Below are positions 32,695 through 41,600 of a stretch of DNA of 46,118 nt, piece by piece. The position numbers were made by a program, and so were the translations under genes. The stretch lies in contig JAJTGQ010000056.1 in the NCBI GenBank assembly GCA_021299455.1, positions 1 to 46,118 of the forward strand, written 5' to 3'. Below the pieces are notes generated by a model. That model did not search any database. It worked only from the letters and a program-made list of their open reading frames with translations, and was not told where the DNA came from. The stretch is from Flammeovirgaceae bacterium. GTDB taxonomy: Bacteria; Bacteroidota; Bacteroidia; Cytophagales; Cyclobacteriaceae. Every line of letters starts with the position of its first letter. The first letter of the stretch is position 1.

Positions 32695-34038
32695 CTAGCG
32701 GTTTATCGTATCTGGCTTGGGGATCAAAATAATTTCATTTTGTCGCCCATCGATGTATTGAAAACCCTTCTCGTCAAAATAGCCATCTTCTTCCAATTGA
32801 ATGCGTACTTCCTTTTTCCATTCGATCACGTACACAGAGGCATTCAATTCGATGGAATAGGCAGTATTAAAATGCATTGGGTAGTCACCTGTAAAGGGTA
32901 CACCACCTTGCAAATCCCACATGCCTATGGTAGTGCCAGCTGCATGACCATGAAAGCCAATTGGATGCGTGTAAATGGAAGGAGTAATTCCCCCGTCAAT
33001 CGCCTGTTTGCGAGTGTCGGCCAGAATTTGATTGCCCGTCTTTCCCTCCTTGAAATTGCTTGTCAGTATATCTTGAAGTTTATTTCCTCTCTTAAATGCG
33101 TTGCGTAAATATTCGGGTACCTCCGTTTCTCCTGGCTTCAGAACGTAAGCGTGTTGTTGCGTATCTGTGTTAAGCCTCAAGTAGGTAATGCCGAAGTCGA
33201 CATGCAATACATCTCCAGGGAGAATGACTAAAGGTTGTGGCCGCTTGGCGGTTATGGTCTCAGGTTCTTGTCGTTGTACAGACACAGATGGCTGGAACCA
33301 GGTGTCAAGCTTTAGTCGCTTGATTTCTTCGCGATACCACCAAACCACGTCTTCGGTAGTGGTTATACCCGGCTGAATGACTCTGTCTGAAAATCCTTCC
33401 GCAATGATTTCGTGAGCGATTCGGCAAATCTGCTGGTAGATAATCATTTCTCTCTCCGTTCGTGTTTCAAGCCATGCTACACCTAATTTTTCGGCAGAGG
33501 CCACGTGTGTATACAAGCGCTTTGGAAGTGCAGTCAGAAACTGATCATAGTCATTGGCGGTCAATCCATCTGCATGACCCCATGAAGGCGCCTTGTTGAC
33601 ACCTATCTTTTTCGGATTTCTTTCTTCTACAATCTTGGCGAGTTGGCCCCATTGGTCCGGCTGATGATCCGGATCCCAGGCGCGTCTAAACATTTTGCCT
33701 ACATCGTAGCGAGCTACGGCCAAATATTCAAGACCCAGATCATTCCCTCTGGCGTCTTTCCCTTTGTCATAAATAACCAACATGGTGGTTCTGCGGGCTG
33801 CAAACCAGGTGGCCGGAAGCATGGTTCTGATAATCGGATCTTCATTGTATTCTCTTGATATGATCACCCACATATCAAAGCCTTCCCTTCGCATGATGCT
33901 CGGAAGCACGGTGCGCAAACGATCTTCTAGCAGTTCATCAATCACTTTCGCTTGTTCTCGCTGTGTGAGAATGAGTGGGTATTGGGCGAACGCTGAATTA
34001 AAAAAAAGAACTAAGATTAAAGCTACAACTTTTTGCAT
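32695..34038 (-). CDS. exported Xaa-Pro aminopeptidase-like M24 metallopeptidase
   Basis: The mature protein is preceded by a signal peptide (MQKVVALILVLFFNSAFAQ), favouring the ATG at 34038 over 34062; total 447 aa. The N-terminal creatinase-like domain runs to about 190. The catalytic M24 domain keeps the five metal ligands: two aspartates in HVDFGITYLRLNTD, a histidine in HPIGFHGHAAG, a glutamate in YSIELNA and another in IQLEEDGYF. It should remove N-terminal residues from Xaa-Pro peptides in the periplasm. Contrast with the divergent family member at 2045. Confidence 0.9.
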   Translation of the reverse strand: MQKVVALILVLFFNSAFAQYPLILTQREQAKVIDELLEDRLRTVLPSIMRREGFDMWVIISREYNEDPIIRTMLPATWFAARRTTMLVIYDKGKDARGNDLGLEYLAVARYDVGKMFRRAWDPDHQPDQWGQLAKIVEERNPKKIGVNKAPSWGHADGLTANDYDQFLTALPKRLYTHVASAEKLGVAWLETRTEREMIIYQQICRIAHEIIAEGFSDRVIQPGITTTEDVVWWYREEIKRLKLDTWFQPSVSVQRQEPETITAKRPQPLVILPGDVLHVDFGITYLRLNTDTQQHAYVLKPGETEVPEYLRNAFKRGNKLQDILTSNFKEGKTGNQILADTRKQAIDGGITPSIYTHPIGFHGHAAGTTIGMWDLQGGVPFTGDYPMHFNTAYSIELNASVYVIEWKKEVRIQLEEDGYFDEKGFQYIDGRQNEIILIPKPDTINR

Positions 34039-34099
34039 GGGTATAGTTTGATTTACCGTCAATATATAGCCCGTAAAGTATATTTACAATAGGGAGAAT

Positions 34100-34744
34100 T
34101 TAGAATCCATAGAAAAGAAATATTCCAAAGGCAGAAACTGTTCCCACATTAAATAGATTATTTGAGAATTCTTCTGAGGATGTTTGATTGCCATTCACGA
34201 AAGATTTACTTGTGATCTTTTCAAAATTATATCCAATGCTGAGATTGGCTTCTGTAGCGGCATATAACCGACTAGTAATTGCGAACCTAACCCCGATAAG
34301 CGGGGCGAACGAAATGCCGTACTCGAGTCTTTCTTGTTCATTGGCTAAGCTACTGTTTGAATAGAAGGAATATCTATTTTGATAAATCGTACCTCTGATA
34401 TCCATTCCTCTATACCAAATCCATCTTTTTGACAGCGTAGACTGCCATTCTTTACCAAAGCTTGGATTCGCAATATAAGAGCTTTGGTCTGAGCCATTAA
34501 CCAAAGTTCCCGAAGGTGAACTCAGTCTTATATTTAGCGATAATCCATATCGAAGGGCTTTGTTATCATCTAATTGACGCTTGTACATGAATACGAATGG
34601 GGCACCGGATGAATTCAAGATGCCATTTAAAACAAAATTGGTATTGAAGCCAATATCATTTTTCGTTTTTTGCGTTTCATCTTGAGCTACACAGATATTC
34701 ATAGAAATAGCCGTAACGAGCAACGTTAAAATTTTTGGTTTCAT
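34100..34744 (-). CDS. exported protein, probable outer-membrane beta-barrel
   Basis: This 214-aa protein begins with a signal peptide (MKPKILTLLVTAISMNICVAQ), which selects the ATG at 34744. The mature part alternates hydrophobic and polar residues in many short strands (ALRYGLSLNIRL, PLIGVRFAITSRLYAATEAN) and ends with a phenylalanine-containing strand (VSAFGIFLFYGF), a pattern expected for an outer-membrane barrel. No specific family is recognised. It is a single gene between the M24 peptidase and thioesterase genes. Confidence 0.7.
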   Translation of the reverse strand: MKPKILTLLVTAISMNICVAQDETQKTKNDIGFNTNFVLNGILNSSGAPFVFMYKRQLDDNKALRYGLSLNIRLSSPSGTLVNGSDQSSYIANPSFGKEWQSTLSKRWIWYRGMDIRGTIYQNRYSFYSNSSLANEQERLEYGISFAPLIGVRFAITSRLYAATEANLSIGYNFEKITSKSFVNGNQTSSEEFSNNLFNVGTVSAFGIFLFYGF

Positions 34745-34808
34745 AGTACTATTTTTTTTATTGTTGAACGGAATTAGCAAGATTCAAGCCGTTTTTTTGT
34801 GAGGTCGA

Positions 34809-35369
34809 TTAAAGCCTGATTTTAATTTGACATCGCTCGCCATTTAGGATACTACGTGCGTTATTTAGTTGAATTTTTGATTTAGCATCGTCCATCTCAT
34901 CGCGAACTTTGGCCTTGATTTCTTTCATGCGCATGGCTTCGATGAAGCGTTTGATCTCTTCTTCGTTCTCTAAAATCAATTTGGGCACTTGTGTGGGCTT
35001 GTCATTGTCATCCTTGGCTACCATAGTAAAAAAGGAAGAATTGGTATGCTTAATAATACCTGTTTTGATATTTTGCGCTTCTACGCGAATGCCTACAACC
35101 AAGGAAGTATTACCTGCGTAATTTACTGAGGCCATCATCGAAACCAACTCACCGACTTCTACAGGCTGAAGAAATTCCACTTTGTCAACGGAGACCGTCA
35201 CGCAGTATGTTTCGGCATGTTTACTCGCGCAGGCATAAGCCACTTTGTCCATCAATGAAAGCAATGTGCCACCATGAATTTTGCCTCCAAAATTCGCGTA
35301 AGCAGGAATCATCAGCTCTGTGATGGTAGTTTGGGAGACCCTTACCGGCTTGGCATCAACTTTTGTCAT
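34809..35369 (-). CDS. acyl-CoA thioesterase, hotdog fold
   Basis: This 186-aa protein has one hotdog domain (about 10-130) of the YciA/BACH type. Marks are VSQTTITELMIPAYANFGGK, HGGTLLSLMDKVAYACASKH with the catalytic acid, and VEFLQPVEVGELVSM. A C-terminal helical extension of about 55 residues follows. It is expected to hydrolyse acyl-CoA to free acid and CoA; chain-length preference cannot be inferred. It lies 45 nt downstream of the MATE transporter gene on the same strand. Confidence 0.9.
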   Translation of the reverse strand: MTKVDAKPVRVSQTTITELMIPAYANFGGKIHGGTLLSLMDKVAYACASKHAETYCVTVSVDKVEFLQPVEVGELVSMMASVNYAGNTSLVVGIRVEAQNIKTGIIKHTNSSFFTMVAKDDNDKPTQVPKLILENEEEIKRFIEAMRMKEIKAKVRDEMDDAKSKIQLNNARSILNGERCQIKIRL

Positions 35370-35414
35370 TTTCGTTTGCTTTCAATTGGTGAAAAGGTAA
35401 GAAAAGAAAAACTG

Positions 35415-36752
35415 TTATTTTAAAGAACCGGCCAGTTTCTTAAATCGTAAGAACATAGCCGTTGCAGTTAGTGTCAACCCCAGCAGGAGTCCCAGCCAAA
35501 TTCCGATAGCACCCCATCCGAGTACAAACGCGAGTAAATAGCCAAGCGGCAGTCCAATTATCCAATACGATATAAAAATCAATAAAGATGGAATTTTAAC
35601 GTCTTGCAATCCTCGCAGCGCGCCAATGCATACTACTTGGGCCCCATCGCTCAACTGAAACAATCCCGCGATAACAAGTAATGGACCAGCGATTGCAATA
35701 ACCTCGGCATCGTGAACATACAATAGTGGTAGAAAATTTCTCCCCACAATAAAAAAAATCGCCCAAGCCGTCATGATCAATAATGCAACGCCTAGAAGAG
35801 AGTAAGCCGATTGACGCAGGTTGCTAAAATCTTTCTTGCCCAAAAAATGGCTAACACGTATGGTGGCGGCTGCCGCCAGGCCTGAAGTAGTCATGTAACT
35901 TATGGTGGCTAAGTTGATCGCAATTTGATGGGCCGCCAGCGCTTGCGTTCCTAGCCATCCCATCATCACTAAAGAGAAATCAAAGGCCGCTACTTCGAAA
36001 ATAAATTGCATGCCAGCTGGTATTCCGATATGCAACATTTTGTTGAGTAGCGCCTTAGAATAGTTGCCAATTGAAAATCCATTTCTGAATTTTTTGAAAC
36101 GCGGTGCAAGATATACGTAGCCCGCAAAAACGACAGCCATTAAAATTCGTGAGGTCAATGTGGCATATCCTGCTCCATTTAAACCCAGTGCCGGAAAGCC
36201 ACCATGCCCGTAAATCAATAAATAATTTAGTCCAATGTTAACCACATTTGCGGTGATCACAATAATCATCGCGATGCGTGTCAGCGATAAGCCTTCTGTA
36301 AATTGACGAAAAGTCTGAAACACCAGAATGGGAATCAGCGAGAACGTAATAATGCTTAGATAAGGGATAGAAAGAACAACTACTTCTGGTGGTTGATTGA
36401 TGTGGTAGAGCACATTCATCCCAATCAACACAATGACGACTAGAATCAAGCTATTACAAAGGTTGATCAATAGTCCATGTTTTAATATTGAAGCAATTTT
36501 GGTGTCATCTCTTTCTCCGTCTGCGGTTGAAACCAATGGAGTGATCGCGTAAGAAACACCGATGCCGAAAAGTAACAGAAAATTGAAAGCCACGTTGGCC
36601 AACCCAGCTCCTGCCAGGTTTGCAGCACCCAAATTGCCGACCATTATATTGTCTGCAACTCCCATTGTCACGTGCCCCAATTGACTGAGCATAACAGGGT
36701 AGGCGAGATGAAGGCCTTCTTTGGCGTGCTTTTTATAATTTTTTAATTCCAT
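35415..36752 (-). CDS. MATE family efflux transporter
   Basis: This 445-aa transporter has about 12 membrane helices in two homologous halves. Visible marks are YPVMLSQLGHVTMGVADNIM near the start, NLAGAGLANVAF, LGTQALAAHQIAINLATISY in the second half and GALRGLQDVKIPSL. MATE proteins export cationic drugs or metabolites using Na+ or H+ gradients. The closest well-known group is NorM; substrate unknown. A word-like palindromic repeat lies just upstream, between it and the Nudix gene. Confidence 0.92.
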   Translation of the reverse strand: MELKNYKKHAKEGLHLAYPVMLSQLGHVTMGVADNIMVGNLGAANLAGAGLANVAFNFLLLFGIGVSYAITPLVSTADGERDDTKIASILKHGLLINLCNSLILVVIVLIGMNVLYHINQPPEVVVLSIPYLSIITFSLIPILVFQTFRQFTEGLSLTRIAMIIVITANVVNIGLNYLLIYGHGGFPALGLNGAGYATLTSRILMAVVFAGYVYLAPRFKKFRNGFSIGNYSKALLNKMLHIGIPAGMQFIFEVAAFDFSLVMMGWLGTQALAAHQIAINLATISYMTTSGLAAAATIRVSHFLGKKDFSNLRQSAYSLLGVALLIMTAWAIFFIVGRNFLPLLYVHDAEVIAIAGPLLVIAGLFQLSDGAQVVCIGALRGLQDVKIPSLLIFISYWIIGLPLGYLLAFVLGWGAIGIWLGLLLGLTLTATAMFLRFKKLAGSLK

Positions 36753-36759
36753 CTAGTTT

Positions 36760-36801
36760 GTCGATAGTCAATAGTCGATAGTCCATGGTCGATCGACCAT
36801 G
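36760..36801. repeat. word-like palindromic repeat between the Nudix and MATE genes
   Basis: Words GTCGATAGTC, AATAGTCGATAGTC and CATGGTCGATCGACCATG follow each other. The last, at 36784-36801, is a perfect 18-bp palindrome. It fills the 55-nt spacer and has the same style as the repeats in the dcw cluster. No T-tract follows on either strand, so it is not an obvious terminator. Confidence 0.65.
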
Positions 36802-36807
36802 AATTTT

Positions 36808-37362
36808 TTAGAGATTTAATTCCCTGGCCACTCTCAAAATACCCATCACACTTAAGCTGTCCGTAATTTTGCCATCTAGTACCATTTGTAGTGCTTCTGA
36901 AAAAGGCAATTTTCTCACTTTCAAATCTGCTTCTGTATCTTCAAGTGCCGCCATTCCATAGGTCAACTCTTCTGCAAGAAAAACAAATCCCTCTTCATCG
37001 GAGACTGAATTCGACAAATGGGTTCGCACCATTGGTGTCCATTTTTTTGCGGTGATGCCTGTTTCTTCTTTTAGTTCGCGTTGAGCAGATTCCAACGGGT
37101 TGGCTTCGAGTGAACCACCACCTTCCGGTATTTCCCAGCTCCATTCATTTAATGGATAACGAAATTGACCGACCAGCCAGGTATTCCTTTTTTCATCCAG
37201 TGCAACAATGCCAATCGCTTTGTTCTTAAAATGTACCTTTCCATAAATGCCTTTGCCACCAGCAGGATTTAATACCTGATGCTCCTCAACTTTAATCCAC
37301 GGGTTTTCGTAGATTTTTTCAGCGGAAAGTGTTGTCCATGTGTTTTTGTTTTTCTTGTCCAC
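36808..37362 (-). CDS. Nudix hydrolase, ADP-ribose pyrophosphatase-like
   Basis: This 184-aa protein contains a complete Nudix box: GGG-SLEANPLESAQRELKEETG followed by I, matching GX5EX7REUXEEXGU. It is preceded by WSWEIPEGG and followed by LSNSVSDEEGFVFLAEEL, as in ADP-ribose pyrophosphatases. It probably cleaves ADP-ribose or a related nucleotide sugar with Mg2+. It is divergent from the toxin-antitoxin genes at 37446. Confidence 0.9.
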   Translation of the reverse strand: MDKKNKNTWTTLSAEKIYENPWIKVEEHQVLNPAGGKGIYGKVHFKNKAIGIVALDEKRNTWLVGQFRYPLNEWSWEIPEGGGSLEANPLESAQRELKEETGITAKKWTPMVRTHLSNSVSDEEGFVFLAEELTYGMAALEDTEADLKVRKLPFSEALQMVLDGKITDSLSVMGILRVARELNL

Positions 37363-37421
37363 AAAGGTTTATTTGTAAAGACACAAAAGTGTTGATATGA
37401 GAAGGATTTACCAAAAGGTAG

Positions 37422-37429
37422 TATCTTTG
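37422..37429 (+). promoter_or_regulatory. probable -7 promoter box for the DUF433/PIN-like pair
   Basis: TATCTTTG matches the Bacteroidota -7 consensus TAnnTTTG at all fixed positions and lies 16 nt before the ATG at 37446. A -33 element at the ideal distance is not clear; the nearest TTG is 27 nt upstream. Confidence 0.45.
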
Positions 37430-37445
37430 ATATTGAATTAATTGT

Positions 37446-37691
37446 ATGGAATATTCCCATCCCGACTTTCCTCGGATAGCTGTCAATCCCGAGATTTGCT
37501 TTGGCAAACCTCGAGTAAAGGGAACCCGTATGCCGGTAGCTTCCATCTTAGCATATTTGGCCGGAGGCATGACCATAGAAGCTTTTTTGAATGAGTTTCA
37601 TTGGATAACAAAGGAAGATGTCTTAGAGGCAATGGCGTTTGCATCGGCAATGATGCAAGATACTTTTTTGCCGCTAGAGAAGAGTTCATGA
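37446..37691 (+). CDS. DUF433 domain antitoxin-like protein
   Basis: This 81-aa protein consists of a DUF433 domain: RIAVNPEICFGKPRVKGTRM, then PVASILAYLAGGMTIEAFLNEF and a helical end. DUF433 proteins have a winged or ribbon-helix DNA-binding fold and act as antitoxins when paired with PIN-like proteins, which is the arrangement here. The stop overlaps the next start by four bases (ATGA), giving translational coupling. Autoregulation through DNA binding is expected from the family but no operator was identified. Confidence 0.85.
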   Translation: MEYSHPDFPRIAVNPEICFGKPRVKGTRMPVASILAYLAGGMTIEAFLNEFHWITKEDVLEAMAFASAMMQDTFLPLEKSS

Positions 37692-38059
37692 AATTCTTAT
37701 TGAATGAAAACATAGCGCCTTCACTTTCTGAACTACTGAGTTCCATTGGCTGGCAATCTACTCACGTAACATTTATCGGGCTAAAAGGAGAACCTGACTC
37801 AAAAATAGTTGAGTATTGCGCGTTGAATGACTACATTATTTTAACCCATGACTTAGACTACGGTAGAATTGTCTCTTTATCTGGAAAGCGAAGCCCTTCA
37901 GTATTAACTTTTCGTTTAGAGAAGATATCCATTGAAGAGCTCTTTTTGTTAACCAAGAATAATCAAATTCAGATAACCCATTATCTTTCTCAAGGTGCTC
38001 TCCTCACTATTGATGGAGAAAAATTTCGATTTCGATTACTTCCTGTTGAAAGAAAATAA
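37688..38059 (+). CDS. DUF5615 family PIN-like toxin-like protein
   Basis: This 123-aa protein begins at the ATG overlapping the antitoxin stop and reads MKFLLNENIAPSLSELLSSI. The first conserved acid appears as E (usual form: LLDEN), then KIVEYCALNDYIILTHDLDYGRI carries the central TxDxD acidic cluster. Such PIN-like proteins are predicted Mg2+-dependent RNases and pair with DUF433. Whether the N for D change at the LNEN position affects activity is not known. The frame can be extended upstream to 37601, but that part overlaps the antitoxin gene. The stop overlaps the rnhB start by one base. Confidence 0.82.
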   Translation: MKFLLNENIAPSLSELLSSIGWQSTHVTFIGLKGEPDSKIVEYCALNDYIILTHDLDYGRIVSLSGKRSPSVLTFRLEKISIEELFLLTKNNQIQITHYLSQGALLTIDGEKFRFRLLPVERK

Positions 38060-38655
38060 TGCTTCGCTCCTCGTTCACTAAAGACCTTGTAGAAGCCGGT
38101 TGCGATGAGGTGGGCCGTGGCTGTTTGGCAGGACCAGTTGTGGCTGCCGCTGTTATTCTCCCTAAGAAATATAAACACAAGTTATTGACAGACTCAAAGC
38201 AGTTAAAGAAAAAGGACCGAGAGCAATTGCAAGAAGAAATCAAAGGTGCCGCGTTAGCTTGGGCAGTGGCAGAAGTCAGCCATGAGGAAATTGATGAAAT
38301 CAATATTTTGAATGCGTCTTTTAAGGCCATGCATCTTGCCTTAGACCAACTAGAGGTGGTACCCGAATTTTTGTTGATCGATGGAAATCGCTTTACTACT
38401 TACCGGGAAATAGAACATCAATGCATCGTGAAAGGCGACAGTAAATATCTATCAATTGCGGCCGCTTCGATTCTTGCTAAGACATATAGAGATAAATTAA
38501 TGGCAGAACTTTCTGATCAATATCCGGGTTACGGTTGGGAAAGCAATATGGGCTACCCCACCATACAACATCGAAATGGAATCCGTTTATTGGGGATCAC
38601 CCCTTATCACCGGAGATCGTTTCAGCTGTTACCCGCTCAATTGGAATTATTCTAG
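38059..38655 (+). CDS. rnhB: ribonuclease HII
   Basis: This 198-aa enzyme removes ribonucleotides from DNA and RNA primers. The active-site acids are visible in EAGCDEVGRGCLAGPVVAAA (D and E) and LLIDGNRF, with KGDSKYLSIAAASILAKTYRD and YGWESNMGYPTIQHRNGI also typical. The C-terminus HRRSFQLL completes the family pattern. The start overlaps the last base of the PIN-like toxin gene, an unusual coupling of a housekeeping gene to an accessory pair. Confidence 0.95.
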   Translation: MLRSSFTKDLVEAGCDEVGRGCLAGPVVAAAVILPKKYKHKLLTDSKQLKKKDREQLQEEIKGAALAWAVAEVSHEEIDEINILNASFKAMHLALDQLEVVPEFLLIDGNRFTTYREIEHQCIVKGDSKYLSIAAASILAKTYRDKLMAELSDQYPGYGWESNMGYPTIQHRNGIRLLGITPYHRRSFQLLPAQLELF

Positions 38656-38673
38656 AATGAGTCTATAGATACG

Positions 38674-39450
38674 ATGTGCCTGATTTTTATTTCCGTCAAC
38701 CAACATCCGGATTATAAGTTAATAGTTGCCGCCAACAGAGACGAATTTTACAATCGTAAGACTGCTCCCGCTACGTTTTGGCGAGATCAACCTAGTATTC
38801 TAGGCGGACGCGATTTGGAAGCAAATGGTACCTGGTTGGCGATGACAAAAACGGGCAGGATTAGTATGGTCACAAACTATCGCGATCCGCACAATATCAA
38901 CCCTATTGCACCATCCAGAGGGCAACTCGTCAGTGACTATTTGGCGGGTGAAATGGATCCGCATTTGTACTTGAAGCAAGTTGAGCTCGTAGGAAAAACA
39001 TATAATGGTTTCAATCTCATTGCCGGAAATTGCAACGATCTTTATTACTATTCGAATTATAGCGGGAGTCCGGAAAAAATTGAGCGAGGGATACACGGAT
39101 TAAGTAATCATTTGCTGGATACACCCTGGCCCAAAGTGGAAAGAGGTAAAGAAAAATGGAACGCACTACTGGCTCAACCTAAGCTAAAGGCGGCTGAACT
39201 ATTTGATTTTCTGTTGGACGAACAACGAGCACCAGATCAACAATTACCGGAAACGGGAATTGGTTTAGATCGGGAGCGGGCGCTTTCATCCATGTTTATC
39301 AAAACGAATGGGTATGGCACCCGTTGTTCAACGGTTATTTTGATCGATCATCAAAACAGGGTGGAATTCACAGAGCGAGTGTACAATCTGGCCACCTTTC
39401 AGCATGAGGATCGGACGTTTAGTTTTGAAATCAATGGTCGCCAACGGTAA
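38674..39450 (+). CDS. NRDE family protein (TANGO2-like)
   Basis: This 258-aa protein starts MCLIFISVNQHPDYKLIVAA and carries the name-giving NRDE block (AANRDEFYNRKTAPATFW), then GGRDLEANGTWLAMTKTGR and VTNYRDP. The N-terminal cysteine and adjacent R-D-E residues suggest an Ntn-hydrolase-like fold. The human relative TANGO2 has been linked to haem or lipid metabolism; bacterial function is not settled. It lies 18 nt after rnhB. Confidence 0.9.
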   Translation: MCLIFISVNQHPDYKLIVAANRDEFYNRKTAPATFWRDQPSILGGRDLEANGTWLAMTKTGRISMVTNYRDPHNINPIAPSRGQLVSDYLAGEMDPHLYLKQVELVGKTYNGFNLIAGNCNDLYYYSNYSGSPEKIERGIHGLSNHLLDTPWPKVERGKEKWNALLAQPKLKAAELFDFLLDEQRAPDQQLPETGIGLDRERALSSMFIKTNGYGTRCSTVILIDHQNRVEFTERVYNLATFQHEDRTFSFEINGRQR

Positions 39451-39598
39451 CCTTTCCGCCTCTCAACCGTCTTAAAACCAGTATTTGGGAAATTAAATGA
39501 ATTTTTTAGCTCAATTTTGCCTTGATTTGAAACCAAAAGGCGTTTGATCAGTTCAATAGAACTTTAAGCTAACCGGTAACATCCAATAGAAGAGACAC

Positions 39599-40324
39599 AT
39601 GAGTAAAATTATCGAAACTCGCGAAATATCGAAAGTTTATAAAATGGGCGACAATATTGTAAACGCCCTCCAGTCGATTTCAATTTCAATAGATAAGGGA
39701 GAGTATGTGGCATTTATGGGCCCTTCTGGTTCAGGTAAGTCTACCTTGATGAATATTGTCGGTTGCTTGGATTCGCCTACGAGCGGTACGTATAGGCTTA
39801 ATAGTCAAGAAGTAAGTGAGATGACCGAAAATGAGTTGGCAGCGATTCGTAACAAGGAAATAGGATTTGTATTTCAGACATTTAACCTTTTGCCAAGAGC
39901 CTCTGCACTTGAAAACGTGGCACTTCCGTTGATTTATGCTGGGTATAGCAAGGACGAACGCGAAGAAATTGCGATGAGCGCTTTGGAAAGTGTGAATTTG
40001 GGAGATCGCTACCACCATAAGCCCAATGAACTTTCGGGTGGTCAGCGTCAACGGGTCGCAATCGCACGTGCATTAGTCAACAATCCCTCTATCATTCTTG
40101 CAGACGAACCCACTGGTAACCTGGATACCAAAACTTCCTATGACATCATGAATCTTTTTCAGGATTTGCATGATAAAGGCAATACCATCATCCTCGTTAC
40201 GCATGAGGATGATATCGCACATTATTCCCATCGTATCATCCGTTTGCGTGATGGGTTAATCGAGTGGGATCGCAAAAATGAAAAAGTGACGCGAAACCCG
40301 GCTTCTGTGGCAGTCGCACACTAA
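39599..40324 (+). CDS. ABC transporter ATP-binding protein, LolD/MacB type
   Basis: This 241-aa ATPase has Walker [10 protein letters not shown], the Q-loop [13 protein letters not shown], signature [15 protein letters not shown], Walker [13 protein letters not shown] and the H-loop LVTHEDDIA. The sequence falls in the group that powers MacB, LolCDE and FtsEX-type systems, which move substrates or transmit force rather than import nutrients. No permease gene is adjacent, so its partner is encoded elsewhere. It stands alone with 148 nt upstream and 103 nt downstream. Confidence 0.92.
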   Translation: MSKIIETREISKVYKMGDNIVNALQSISISIDKGEYVAFMGPSGSGKSTLMNIVGCLDSPTSGTYRLNSQEVSEMTENELAAIRNKEIGFVFQTFNLLPRASALENVALPLIYAGYSKDEREEIAMSALESVNLGDRYHHKPNELSGGQRQRVAIARALVNNPSIILADEPTGNLDTKTSYDIMNLFQDLHDKGNTIILVTHEDDIAHYSHRIIRLRDGLIEWDRKNEKVTRNPASVAVAH

Positions 40325-40427
40325 GAATCATCTTTTAGGTTACTCCAAATATCCCTTTACAGAAGTCAGCTTTTTGTTGATTATTCTGATGTTTGATCTT
40401 TCGCCTTTTATCTTCGAACTTTGAGGG

Positions 40428-40976
40428 ATGAAGATTTACACTAAGACGGGCGATGATGGAACCACTTCATTATTCGGAGGCAAAAGAGTATCCAAAGCAG
40501 ACTTGCGCATTGATACCTATGGCACTGTTGATGAATTAAACTCTTATATCGGCCTTGTTCGAGACCAAGAAGTCAATCAAAAGAGAAAAGAAGTTTTAGT
40601 TGAGGTTCAAGATCGACTCTTCACCATTGGTTCAATTTTAGCTACAGAGCCAGGCAATACCAAAGTAAAAATACCTTCTCTACAAGAGCAGGATGTTCTT
40701 TTCCTTGAGCAAGAGATGGACAAGATGGATAGCGAACTTCCGCCCATGCGGTTTTTTGTTTTGCCCGGTGGGCATCCGTCCGTTTCTTTTGGGCATGTGG
40801 CACGCACCGTCTGCCGGAGGGCAGAACGATTAACCATTGCGTTGAATGCACACGAAGTGGTTGAGCCATTAGTCATCAAATACCTCAATCGCCTTTCTGA
40901 TTACTTGTTTGTGCTATGCCGCATGATGGCACAAGAACTAAGGGTGGAAGAAACTCCTTGGAAGCCGAGGCTGTAG
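40428..40976 (+). CDS. cob(I)alamin adenosyltransferase, PduO type
   Basis: This 182-aa protein transfers adenosyl from ATP to cobalamin. Marks are MKIYTKTGDDGTTSLFGGKR at the start, DTYGTVDELNSYIGL and the C-terminal block HVARTVCRRAERL followed by YLNRLSDYLFVLCRM. All are typical of the PduO/MMAB trimeric family. No cobalamin riboswitch was recognised upstream. The organism may have B12-dependent enzymes elsewhere; none are in the window. Confidence 0.93.
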   Translation: MKIYTKTGDDGTTSLFGGKRVSKADLRIDTYGTVDELNSYIGLVRDQEVNQKRKEVLVEVQDRLFTIGSILATEPGNTKVKIPSLQEQDVLFLEQEMDKMDSELPPMRFFVLPGGHPSVSFGHVARTVCRRAERLTIALNAHEVVEPLVIKYLNRLSDYLFVLCRMMAQELRVEETPWKPRL

Positions 40977-41015
40977 ACTTCAAATGAATTTCGGAAATTG
41001 TTTTAACTTTATATC

Positions 41016-41600
41016 ATGGGTGATTTTCAAACAGTAAAAGCTAATTCTCCCCGCATGACCGATGCTGAGTTTATCCGCTTTTTTGAGGATAACCCAGACT
41101 TGCGCATTGAACGAGACGCCAATAAAGTCATTTACATTATGGCACCTAATTTTACCAGAAGTAGCATAATAAATGGAATCATTATCGCGCAGCTTTCAAA
41201 ATGGAATTTGAAAAATAAGCTAGGTTTTATTACTGATGCAATGGGTAGTTATTTGTTGCCTGACAATTCATTACGAATGCCAGATGTGGCGTGGATTGCA
41301 AAATCATCCTGGAAGAAATTATCGCACGAAGAGCGAAAAAAGTTTGTTAAGCTAGTTCCTGAGTTTGTTGTAGAGGTGAAATCGTCCAGCGATTCGTTGG
41401 TTGAATTACACCAGAAAATGAAAATGTATATTGGCAATGGAGTGAAGTTAGGTTGGCTAATAGACCCGGTCAGAGAGAAGGCCTGGATTTATCGGGGCAA
41501 TGGAGAAATAGAGAATGTCACTGGCTTTGATCGATCGCTTTCTGGGGAAAATGTGTTGAAAGGCTTTACGTTGAAATTGCGTGAACTTCGCATCGATTAG
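41016..41600 (+). CDS. Uma2 family endonuclease-like protein
   Basis: This 194-aa protein matches the Uma2 (DUF820) group, which has a PD-(D/E)XK nuclease fold. The catalytic residues appear in MPDVAWIAKSSW and FVVEVKSSSDSL (E-x-K), with the downstream LHQKMKMYIGNGVKLGWLIDP. Members are abundant in cyanobacteria and occur in Bacteroidota, with unclear biological roles. A TAACTTTA box at 41004 resembles a -7 element but lies only 4 nt from the ATG. Confidence 0.88.
   Translation: MGDFQTVKANSPRMTDAEFIRFFEDNPDLRIERDANKVIYIMAPNFTRSSIINGIIIAQLSKWNLKNKLGFITDAMGSYLLPDNSLRMPDVAWIAKSSWKKLSHEERKKFVKLVPEFVVEVKSSSDSLVELHQKMKMYIGNGVKLGWLIDPVREKAWIYRGNGEIENVTGFDRSLSGENVLKGFTLKLRELRID

Noticed and set aside
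36784-36801. The 18-bp palindrome as a terminator for the Nudix gene.
   Set aside because: No T-tract follows on the minus strand, and the repeat resembles other spacer repeats rather than a GC-rich terminator stem.
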